This document shows, piece after piece, positions 44,286-54,266 of a stretch of DNA of 64,000 bases. How positions within the stretch are numbered: position 1 is the stretch's first letter; each line of letters begins with the position of its first letter. The notes under the pieces are model-generated. The model was not told the origin of the DNA, ran no database searches, and saw only the letters and a program-made list of their open reading frames with translations. The position numbers and the translations under genes were made by a program. The stretch is from Viridothelium virens (lineage: Eukaryota > Ascomycota > Dothideomycetes > Trypetheliales > Trypetheliaceae): contig ML991773.1 in assembly GCA_010094025.1 (NCBI GenBank), forward strand, positions 744,001 through 808,000, given 5' to 3'.

Positions 44286-45294
44286 ATGACTACCTTTCAA
44301 AAGGCTACAGAAATTCAACCATTGACCTCTCATACATATGCTGCCAACTTCCCTGACGATTGGTGCATAGGCTCAGGTAAGTCTACAACAACTTTTCCGC
44401 CCCGTCGCCTCCACCCAGCTAATCGAACTCTCCCAATCTGCAGTCCCCCACGGTGGCTTCATCACCGCCGTCTTCCTCTGCGTCGCCCGCACCCACTTCG
44501 CCACCACCCTCCAGCGGCAAAACCAGCCCGACACCTTCACGCTACACCTCGAATTCCTGCGACGCACCCAGACCGGCCCGGCCCTCTTCACCGTACGAGA
44601 CATCAAGCTCGGCCGGCAAGCCTCCGTCATCCACGTCACGCTGTCGCAAGCCAACCGCGAAGAAGTCGTCGGCTACATCTCGAACGCGCACCTCGCGAGA
44701 GAAGAGGGCGCGTCGCTCCCCACCGACTGGGCGCTGCATCCTAAGCCCATACCGGCCGATGTCGCGCTGCTGAAGGCGGGGACGGAGCCGCGGTGGGGCG
44801 AGCTGGAGAAGATGCCGTTTGCGGAGTTTCGCAAGGCGAGCAATCGCGTGAGATTCTTTTTCCCACGGAACGGCCAGCTGGGGAGGGGCATGACGGATGA
44901 GTGGTTGTGTATGCGGTCCGGGGAGCGGTTTACGAATGAGAGTGTTGGGTTTGTGGCTGATATGTGGCCGCAGCTGGTTGAGACGTATTCGTCTAAGGGG
45001 GACCCGTACGCGTTGGAGAAGAAGGGGAATGAGAAGCCGTCGATTGGGTCGATGTGGTATCCGACGTTGCTGCTGAATTTGGATGTGAAGAAAGTGCTGC
45101 CAGAAGAAGGGGTCGAGTTTTTATTTCAGCGGGTGCAGGCGAAGAAGATACAGAACGGGCGGTTTGATTTGGAGAGTATAGTGATGGATGAGCAAGGAGA
45201 TGTCGTAGCATTAAGCCATCACGTTGTATTTGCCGTAAGTGCAGCGAGGAATCTAGCCGAGAGGAGTAATGGATCACGAGAAAGCAAATTATAG
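44286..45294 (+). CDS. acyl-CoA thioesterase-like (hot-dog fold) protein
   Basis: Exon 1 (44286-44376) and exon 2 (44444-45294), with a 67-base intron, give 313 aa. The protein resembles the fungal thioesterase-like family with two hot-dog domains, which cleaves acyl-CoA. It shows VPHGGFITAVFLCVARTHF near residue 31, HLEFLRRTQTGPALFTVRDI, and in the second half GMTDEWLCMRSGERF with a conserved PSIGSMWYPTLLLNLD block. The end NGRFDLESIVMDEQGDVVALSHHVVF is typical. Substrate unknown; relatives sit in lipid or secondary metabolism. No such cluster is seen here. The gene is bracketed by two foldback elements (copies 3 and 4), one in the promoter and one 44 bases after the stop. The first half of exon 2 is very GC-rich. 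Confidence 0.82.
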
Positions 45295-45338
45295 ACGTTC
45301 ACGATTCCAACCCATTTTCAAGATCGTTCTAGTTTTTA

Positions 45339-45520
45339 TCTTATCGTGGCTGGGGGGTTCCTCAACTGGTAAGTAATACAACGTTACTTCGACTTTACTG
45401 TTATGATCTTATTGGTCCATGTTAACACCGCCTTAACATGGGCCAACATGGTTATGAACAGTTAAACTGAGGTAACATTGTATTGCTTACCAGTTGAGGA
45501 GCCCCCCAGCCACGGTAAGG
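45339..45520. mobile_element. foldback MITE copy 4 (full length)
   Basis: A 182-base copy with TA on both sides (45337-45338 and 45521-45522). Its left end has changed to TCTTATCGTGGC, while the right end keeps GCCACGGTAAGG. The length and central palindrome match copy 2. It lies between the convergent stops of the thioesterase and GH92 genes, 44 and 86 bases away respectively, so it probably falls in one or both 3' untranslated regions. Confidence 0.9.
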
Positions 45521-45606
45521 TATGAAATATCTGCGGGCACTTGAAGTCCACTGACTGTAAATTGTAGACTACTACAGAGCTGCTTTACATACAAGTTTCT
45601 ATGTTA

Positions 45607-48406
45607 TTACTGTACATTCTTCTCAGGAACGAGTGCCATATCTAATCCCATAGCTGGGTCTGCTAAGCCCTGCCCGGAGAATGTGGAGCGCCACCTAGGA
45701 GAGAGCTACACATGAATTAGCTAACAGCCCTATTGAGCACAATTATTTCGTATTAGTGGAAGACTCACCACTTTTTCGTTCGTACTATTTGTCGAGTTGC
45801 CTCCCGAGTATGGAGAAAGAGAAGGTGGCAAATCTGCCACATGCGTTCCCCAAGAGCTCTCAGTCGCACCTAGTGTAAGTACGAGCGTCTTACCTTCCGT
45901 GAAGAAGGAGTGATCAATCCAGTTCTTCGTGTAAGGCTCACCGTTAAGTGTTGCGCTTTGAATGTACACGTTCTTGTACGTGGGATCGAAGTTCACGTTC
46001 CGTATGGTAGCAGTCCTCCCAGTAGAAGGAGACTTGATACTAACACTCTCGAAATATGGTGGAATAATCAAGTATACATTCTGACCAGGGTTGGGAACCA
46101 AGCCCATCATCGAGAATGCAACAAATGCGCCAAGAGTACCTGGAGGAATAAGTAAAAGTGGCTTAAAATAATGGAAAATAGTATAAAGTGGAGGATACCT
46201 GAGTCGTCATTGCCTGGCAGTCCACCCTCAGTTGGCTGGAAAAAAGCAGGGATGTAGAAGTGAGAGCGCAATGCCGATTTCGCCGGACGACCAGCGTAGT
46301 GATATTGATACACCGTGAGGAAGGCTGGCTCATTGCCTATGTAGGTAATGTTATTGTCGTGTAGGTAGTCGAGACGCCTCACAAAGGCAGAAGGTCCTCC
46401 CAGGTAAGTGATGAGGCTTGCCATGTCGTGTGGAACGAAGAAGGAATACTCCCAGATGCTGCTCTCAAAGGTCTCTGGACCGGTATTTTGCAAAGAGCAG
46501 ATATCGTTTGGATTAGTATCGATGTTGGAACATTTGAGGGGGTCCTGGAATCCAAACGTTCCGTTCAAGAATTTTGGCTGGAAAAACCCAACGAAGCCAG
46601 TATTGGTATTGTTGCTGTAAATGTTGTATGACGTCTGAGTTGAGTCAAAGAGATTTTGCCAGTTCTCGCTACGACCACGATACTTTTCCACATCACCTTG
46701 GTGTCCACCAAGACCGTTGGCGAGCTCGGAGATGCAAAAGTCATTATAGGAGTACTCCAATGTCCGTGAGATACTGCGTGTCAATGTGCCAAATCCTTTG
46801 TAGTCGAAATCCTGAACAGGGATATAACCAAGGGCTTTCCAACTGTCAAGACCCCCTCGGCCCTCACAGCACCAGTCGTACGGTTCCACTTCAGCATCTT
46901 GAACGACAGCAGAGTAGGCTGTGTCCCAATTAATGCCTCCAGTCAGGCCTTTCAAGTAGCCGTCGGTAAGGATATTGTCTGCATTGGAACCTCCTTGGGT
47001 GTATCCTTTGGATAGGGACATGCGGCAGTCCGGTAGCCAGCCAAGGTGGGCATAAGTATCAATCAGCGAACGGATCTGAGATTCAACAGCTGCCGGATCG
47101 TTGACGATGAGGAATGGGTTCTGAGAGCGAAATAGATCCCAAATGCTGCGAGATGCTGTTAGTGAGAGTCTCATTATGCAAAGTCTGCAGGCCATTATTG
47201 GCACTCACCAGTAGAAGGAGTCCCAATAAGGCTCGTCACTTTGCCAGAGAGGGTTTTCACCAGTGTAATTTTGCGGTTGGATCATGGTCCTATAAATCCC
47301 AGAGTAAAAATTGGTCAAGAATGATTCATTCACGCCAGTCGTTGAAACCGAGATTGGGCTGACTTTCTGCCCCCACAAATTGACTGCAGCAGTTTGTGTC
47401 GAGTTGAAATCGAAAGAAGGAATCTCTGACTCAGCATTTGAGCAAGCCTGATCGCTGCTGATAAAACTATAACCAACGCGTGCCAAAATGGGATCGGATC
47501 CTGATTCGAAACGATTGAAAGCTCCGCCAGGTAGTGGATATCCATTGATGGACCGAGAGATAGTAAAATTTTTCACCTCTGTACTTGATCTATTACTAAC
47601 AAAGATGCCATTATCTCTGATAGGCGAGCCTTGAAAGTCTGCGCAGGTATACACAACGTAGTTCCCTTCTCCAAAGCTCGGCAGAAAGCGAGCGTTCGCA
47701 GTGATTCGACCTGAACCGCTGTCGACGTTGATGGTTCCGTTATCCTGTCTGGAGTCCGAGAGATCGGTCAGATCCATGAGGATAAGTGGGCTCGAGGAGT
47801 TACCGACATGACTATCAGCCGGGAAAGTGAAGCGGAATAGGGCAGTGTGCTGAGCCGTGGTCATGTCAACAGTAATGCCACTGTCTAGAGTGATGGCAAA
47901 GTAGCCCGGTGATGCCTTCAACGAGGTATTGTCGTATTGGGTTTTCCTGGCTATCTTTGGATAGGTGCAGCCATCTGGAGTGTCTCCATCACAAGCTAGA
48001 TAAGGGAACAAGGCAAAATTGCCAAGTGACGGATTACCTCCTGTCCCGCTGTCGTGAAGGCCGGAGAAGCCTGTGATATTACTCCCATCTGTAGCGAAGC
48101 CACCTTGGTTGTCTCCATCAACGTCTGCAACAGCCTTGGCCATGCCTGGAGAGTCTCTGTTACTAACTTCGGCTAGTGAACTGCACGGAAAACTCACCAT
48201 AGGGCAAAGTCGCTCCGACAAAAACATTTCCTGGAGAAATTAGATAAGCTCTCAAAATCGCATCTGTTGCATCACATACCCCCATTGTTGCTACCAATAA
48301 GCTGATTAACATATTGCAGGTTGTTCGAAGTCTCATTTTGAGAGACAGCAAGTCCAAAAAATGATAGCAAGGCCAAAAGCCTACCGCAAAATGAGCGCGA
48401 CATCAT
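45607..48406 (-). CDS. secreted GH92 alpha-mannosidase
   Basis: Glycoside hydrolase family 92 enzymes are calcium-dependent exo-alpha-mannosidases that trim mannose from N-glycans or mannoproteins. Six exons (48406-48280, 48230-48198, 48145-47209, 47145-46199, 46139-45769, 45705-45607) give 837 aa; introns are 49-63 bases. An N-terminal signal peptide (LLALLSFFGLAVSQ) precedes VNQLIGSNNGGNVFVGATLPYGMAKAV, read across three exons (GNVFVGATLPYG is the hallmark). HDSGTGGNPSLGNF, YWDSFYCIWDLFRSQ, CRMSLSKGYTQGGSNAD, YNDFCISELANGLG and the C-terminal GLPGNDDSGTLGAF all fit. Many N-glycosylation sequons are present. Without the last splice the frame stops at 45730; the spliced ending RWRSTFSGQGLADPAMGLDM looks more natural. 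The second exon is only 33 bases. An ORF on the plus strand at 48361 is a shadow. Confidence 0.92.
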
Positions 48407-50659
48407 CTCGAAACTGCACAGTGATACGCAGCGCAAGTGAAGTGAAAGAAGCGGATAGGGTAGTCAACAGAAAAGACGACGGAAGTAGCGCAGGCTTCAG
48501 AAAAGAGAGTACCAATATTGAAGAACCGCGCAAAGAGTTCCTCGAGGAGGATATTAATACTGAGATTCTGCCTCTTTACAGGCACGGAGACCCCAGCGCG
48601 CGTGAGTTTTGAAGTCTCACGACAGATCACCACCTACTAGTTGACAAAAACCACAGCGATCTGTGAGAAGTAATAAATACTACTGGGAACGGTCGACGCG
48701 GCACGCGTGATAAGCTTTTTCTTGTCGATCTAGACAAGCATGCTGCAAAAGCTTTGAACTGGAAGCCCGGAAAGCTCCAGAGCAAGCAAGATCCCCTGGC
48801 GATCCATGGTCCGGGGAGGAGAAGGCCCCTGCAGTCGGTACACGATGCAATTTTACGGCGCCCTGTCATATGATAGCGCGACGTGACCTCGAGGGCCTAC
48901 GAGGAAGGAAAGGGAAGTGCAGAAGTGCAGATAGAGGAACCCTGCAAAGGATCATCAGAACCCCTTTTGGTGCAGCCACCTTCCGATTGCACACTGGGCT
49001 GCTACTATTGTTCAGGTACCGGTCGGTCCACTGAGGAGAAGACAAACGACATCTGAGCACTTGCAGGTTCTTGCAGGACGTAGTGGCGGTTGAGAACGGC
49101 AGTGGCTCGTAGTCTAAAGTGCGGAGTCGGGTGGAGTGTGGTCGGGGAGGGATGTGCTATCTTGGCATCTAGCCGTACTTATCGTACATATTCCGTGCTA
49201 CGGTATGGGCCGACGGAGAAACGCGCCGCTGGTCCCTACCTTCTGAGTGCACATGGACGCTGTGATTCTTATGGGTAATGTTCACTCCATTGTTACGTTA
49301 TCTCCCATAGATCTAGGTATACCAAGGCTTGAGGAAATCAGAGGTAGCTGAAGTTTTCGTTATGAGCCTCCCCTATATGCACTTTTCTCTTCTCACAGTT
49401 GCCGTGGGCTGTTGCGCACGGCTATTTTTTGCACGGGGATCTGACCACTTCCTGCTTCGAAGCAGTTTATTGCAACTATTTCTTTCATAGACGAGACTTC
49501 GTGCGATCTCGAGCGCTCATGAAGCGATCTCCAAGACACATCCTATGATAGATTTCAGCGCGGAATGGGAAAGTTCTGCGCATATGATATTTTTGTTTGG
49601 GCCGAATCTAGTATCCTTGCCCGTGCGCAACAGCCCACCAGGGGAGAGATAACCCCACAGCCAATCAGCTCTTTTCTTAATTCTTTCATTCCTTCTCCCC
49701 TCTCTTTCTTCTAACCTTTATGAACTGTTACTGTTTGTGAAAACATCGCTGGGGGAAACGCCAGACCTATGGAGATACAGTTACTGAACAACAGCCCATC
49801 ATCTTCGAGCCTTATACAGTCCTGCATGTCGGAGAAGATGCTGGTTTCGGACAACACTCTGACTGAATTGTCGGAGTCTGTGAGTATGCTTTGTAGCTTC
49901 TGAGTCTTTCATGATTACTGTCCTAGTAATATGTTCGTCGCTATATCTTGCGTGCTTGTATCTTGCACCTCATTTGGAAAATGAGCCATCCTTTAATCCA
50001 GAAGCCACCATCGATCTAACTGTGGATGGTGACGAGCTCGTCTCTAGCCTACTCTGATCGTCGAATCCGAGACCCTAATATTGGGCTGGGTTCATGTATT
50101 GGTGGATTCTCAGCAATCGGAGCAAAAGTGTTGGCGCTCCTGAAGGCATTTTCGTCCTTCGGTTTTAGAATTTCTCAATCGATCTCATATCCTATCGCAA
50201 GAAGGTTGGCTAATTACTGTGCACCACTCAGCCTATTTGGGCGATTGGCCACCTCCAACGTTGATAGACTTGGCGTAGAGGGGCCTGAAATCTTTGGAGA
50301 CAGGTGCTATTAAGGGTTGGTCGCATCACATCATTTCTTTTTTTTTCTGAGATTGATAACTTGGATGCATCGTTGAGTCGTTATCTAGTGCGGAGCCATG
50401 AAGTAATCTGCCGTGCCGTGGGTCTTCCACATCAACACTCTACAAAATGCACGATTCAGCTTCGTAGATGCCGTTCTACCCCGCAAATTCGGATCGCCGG
50501 CCTCCTGTAGCCCTGTCATGAAGATGCGCCTGTCAAATCCGACTAAGAGCTCGTGGCTGCCTGGCTTGCTTAATTTCATAGCAGTCCCATCGCATCGGCA
50601 TATGTGACCAAGCCCCTGGGATCTCTCAATAAGACTGAGGGTCTCCAGATATCTCCAAG
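48407..50659. other. 2.2 kb intergenic region
   Basis: No gene can be supported between GH92 and the GPR1/FUN34 gene. A possible short exon starts at ATG 49770 (MEIQLLNNSP, then a GTGAGT donor), but no continuing exon with a recognisable motif follows. ORFs at 48627-49060 (minus) and 50026-50313 (plus) have no family. The GH92 promoter lies at the left end. Confidence 0.4.
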
Positions 50660-51600
50660 ATGGCGATGAACGACCGTAACGGAGGCCCAAGCAATCGCCT
50701 CGAGCGGGCAGCCACCGAAGTCCAGGATCATGCACAGAATCTCCTTCACAAGGCTCGGACGAGTGGGAGTATCACGATCGACCCGGCATTATTCGAGAGG
50801 TTGTATCTTAACCCTGAAGTCAGAGTAAAAGGGCAATTAAGAAATACTTTCGCCAATCCTACTCCACTGTATGCCTTTTCATTAATTCGAATGGTTGAGG
50901 ACATTTGCTAATACTTTTCAGGGCTCTTTGTGGATTCTTGCTGGCCACCACCGCATTCGCATGCGACACTATGGGATGGAGAGGCGCTGGCGGCAACGGA
51001 GCAGCCTCGACCGGTCCTATCATATTCATGGGTGGCATGCTTCAAATAGTTGGAGGTATAATGGAGTGGATTCTCGGAAATACGTTCATCTGCGTTGTGT
51101 TGAATACATACGGCGCGTTTTGGCTCTCGTACGGGACGTCCCTACAGCCTTTTTACAATACCGCTGGCTTCTATTCGTCAAACCCGGGCGCTGCTGATGC
51201 GGCGAGCCAGCTGGAAGGCATGAAAACACCGGCGTATATGGCGTCTTTGGCGTTCTGGTTTCTATTCATGGGACTGCTGACGTTTTTCTACATGGTCTTG
51301 GCATTAAAAGTGAATATTACCCTCGTCTTCACTTTGCTAATGCTGGGGTGTACCTATTGTGTCAATGCAGCAGCGTTCTGGTACAACGCGGAAGAACAGA
51401 CTGTCACAGGATCACGTCTGCAGCTCACCGGAGGTGCAACAACATTTACCTTTTGCGTATCTGTATGGTACATTTTCACCTCGCAGATGGCCGCGGCAGT
51501 AGACTTTCCGATCCAGCTTCCAGTTGGAGATTTGAGCCAATATAGATGGTTGAAAGGGTCAGTTGCGAAAACAGAAGAGGAGCAACGGAAGGAGAATTGA
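50660..51600 (+). CDS. GPR1/FUN34/YaaH family acetate/ammonium transporter
   Basis: A six-helix plasma membrane protein of the acetate uptake transporter family (Ady2/Ato, AcpA in moulds). Exon 1 (50660-50868) and exon 2 (50922-51600), with a 53-base intron, give 295 aa. The family signature at the first helix reads NPTPLALCGFLLATT across the splice; the usual form is NPAPLGLxGF, so this is a variant at the Ala and Gly. Further features are GGMLQIVGGIMEWILGNTF, the block YGAFWLSYG that is highly conserved in the family, six hydrophobic helices, and a short basic tail. The hydrophilic N terminus of about 70 residues is usual in fungi. Likely substrates are acetate or other short monocarboxylates; which one cannot be read from the sequence. 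Confidence 0.9.
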
Positions 51601-52029
51601 CTCTTCCTTTCCCTTTATTGGCCGTGGCCTGAGGATATTGAGGTAACCCAAATTCTCGCCGAAGTCTTCTCTACTTTATGTCAAACAGAAATACGATTAC
51701 TGTGCTCCATAGAGGGCTCGTCTTGAATCTCCCTATATCTTCGCCCATTCGCTCCTTTTGATCCTCGTGCAAAGCCACTCTTTCCGAGAATTTGTCCAGG
51801 GGCTCTCCAACATGTTAAGGTAGAAATATCGGCCACCTCCAATGTCTCCGAGTCTGGGGCTCGAACTGGTAAAGGGTCTGACGCTTGATCAATACTGCAA
51901 TCTCTTCGAATGTGAATTTATAGAGGAACATGACCCAACGAACAGTGAACGCACTCGGCTACCCGTATAGTTCATAACCGCGACATTCCCACACCCATCC
52001 TCGGCCATTTTTCCAATCGCAAGCCCCCT
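51601..52029. other. convergent 3' intergenic region
   Basis: About 430 bases between the GPR1/FUN34 and SHR3 stops. A stretch at 51838-51875 looked briefly tRNA-like on the minus strand but has no T-stem. Nothing else seen. Confidence 0.5.
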
Positions 52030-52785
52030 TTACTGCTTCTTCTTCCTCCCCTTCTCCGACACATCACCCTTTTCCCTCTCCGACCTATGCTTCTCCTCCC
52101 TCACGCGATCCATCTCCGCAATCTCCGCCTCCTCCTTCCTCTGCGCATACCACTGCCCAGCCTGTAACACCAACACGCCCACCAACACCAGCGCCAAAAT
52201 CGTATTGCTCGCCGCCAACACCTTCAGACTGTCCTCTCTCCCGATGTAATCTCCCTCCTCCCCACTCAGCGTCGAGAACGTGCCGACGGGCGCATCGGCT
52301 CCTTCCTGTCGCCCTTCTGGTGGCGCGCCATACGTGCCTTCCATCACGACGCGTAAGCCCTTCACGATGTTCGCGATGTAGACGACGACGCCGCACATAT
52401 AGAGGACGAGGCTGGCGCCATCGAAGAGCAGGTTCGCCTCGGAGGGCTTGTAGAGTTTGGTGATGAAGCCGAGGAGGCCGGTGCCGATGACGATGTGTAG
52501 GATGCGCGAGATGAGCGGGGGCGAGGAGGCGAGGAATTTGAGGTGGTTTTCGAGGAGGGTGAGGTAGTGGTCGTCGGGGTAGGGAGAGGAGGATGGAGGG
52601 GCGGACCAGAGGACGTGGTAATCGTAGGGGAAGATGCAGAAGAGGATGCCGAGGAAGAAACAAGTCGCTGGGTGATGAGGGCAAGATTAGCTCGCGAGCA
52701 GAGTTAATTGAGGAGAGATTGCCGTGAGATTAGATTACATACGTCCTATTATCAGGAAAGTCGCGAAAGATTGTGCCTTTGCCAT
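52030..52785 (-). CDS. SHR3: ER packaging chaperone SHR3 for amino acid permeases
   Basis: SHR3 helps amino acid permeases fold and leave the ER in COPII vesicles. Exon 1 (52785-52743, 43 bases) and exon 2 (52667-52030), with a 75-base intron, give 226 aa, standard for the family. The start MAKAQSFATFLIIGPTCFFLGILF, read across the splice (FATFLIIG and TCFFLGILF), is the family's signature, followed by FPYDYHVLW and three more hydrophobic segments, including the helix ILALVLVGVLVLQAG. The C-terminal cytosolic tail is charged and ends in KGRKKKQ, a Lys-rich end that could serve as an ER retrieval signal. The GPR1/FUN34 transporter next door is convergent; no functional link is implied. Confidence 0.92.
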
Positions 52786-54266
52786 GTTTGCGATTTAATA
52801 TGATGAGATTGAAGTCCCGCCTGCCTCTCGTTGCACTGCTCAGGACACAGCGTGAGGCTTATCGGAGAATTTCAACGAGGCTGCTTCGCTGACTGATGTT
52901 CAGAAGTGATCGGGTGCATTCAGTCGGACATGAGCTGCGGGTTCGGTCGTGTTTATCTTATCAGCTTTAGGGATTAATGCCAAGACGTTGTTGGTTCTGG
53001 GTATGCTCCATGAAGACGTAGATTCTGTGGTCGGAAACTAGAGTGGAGAATTGAGCAGTCAGTCACATTGGGTGATCATCGCAAGGTAGGAAGCTTTGGC
53101 CGTATTACCCTCAAGAGGTTTAAATGTCATGCTCAGCGGAGGTGGTGTTCCTACCTGCAAGTTGCACTCTTTAATGCATTTCGTGCCGCGCTAGCGAACA
53201 TACACAGCAGCGCAATTGCGCTCCACAAATCCTTACATAGGTATTTATCTTCCTTTCTACTTTTGCGTCTTCTATCGGCCGGGATAATACAATATGTCCG
53301 ACTTCAATATCGCTCTCGTTGTGCAAGCAAAATTTCCATTCAAACGACCTCACAGTGCAGCTACCGGGCCTTTCTTCCGCAGCTTTGCGGCTTCAGGTCT
53401 GCAGGCAAGCTTCCTTACGACGTCGCTCTCTTGGTATGAGTGCTTCTTACCATGAATCAATCGGCTTCAGATTTATACTGCAGGGGGTATGGGGACAGAG
53501 GGTCTTCAGATATATAATCTCCACTCCATGCAGTATAGAATATCATCCATTTCCAAACAATCCGAAAGAATTGGGTCGTGAATTGGTCCTCTCCTTCAAC
53601 TGAATCTTCCAAACTCTAACTTCTCCTGAGAGGACTCTACCTAGTCGAATTGAGGATAGTTGCATATTTTGCCGTTACGGCACACCAAGGGTGAGCACTC
53701 GGTAACTTGCGTGAATAGTCGAGGATATCTTGACCAGTGTTGATCCCGAAGAGCAAGGATCTGAAGATTGTTTTCGGGTACACTAGACCACAAAGATTCT
53801 GTAGCCATTGATTTGATTTTCATCATTCTTGAGCGAATCTTCTTAGTAGCCTCAGTAGCCCCCAAAAATATGAAGGGGTCAGTGCACTGGCTTGCGCCGG
53901 TGGAGACTTTTCGCTGTACCGATTAAAAAGTCATCAAGTGACTCAGACACCCGCTCGAGCAGAGTAGGGTCCTGTCACTTCAGCCTTGCCAAAGATCGAA
54001 ATTCTTGCGCCACTCTTTCGGCGCATGCCTTTACCTTATACACGGGCCTGTGAAGCAAAGCAAATCCACCGGTCTTCGGCGCTGTCCGAAACGTCAGATC
54101 ATTGCCGTTCACTTAGCGTACGACCCTAATGTCGAGGCACCAAACCTGCATTTTCAATCGGGTCAGGGACGGGATTGGATGGCACTCAAGGCATTTCTTT
54201 CACTTTTTCAGATCTTCTCCTACAATACTACGAATTCCATTGGAGCCCTATCATTGAGTCTGGTTC
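52786..54266. other. divergent intergenic region SHR3/MOCOS
   Basis: About 1.5 kb between divergent starts. A possible 54-codon frame begins at ATG 53294 (MSDFNIALVV) but has no motif or splice partner. ORFs at 53068-53439 (plus) and 53641-53865 (minus) have no recognisable family. No element copy seen. Confidence 0.45.

Noticed and set aside
45730-45768. GH92 ending by reading through to the stop at 45730
   Set aside because: A consensus GTGAGT donor and the following exon give a more natural C terminus, though this is not proven.
48361-48612. Plus-strand ORF of 83 codons
   Set aside because: It overlaps the signal peptide exon of the GH92 gene on the other strand and has no motif.
51838-51875. 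Possible minus-strand tRNA B box (GTTCGAGCC)
   Set aside because: The bases on both sides of the loop cannot form a T-stem and no A box is found at the right distance.
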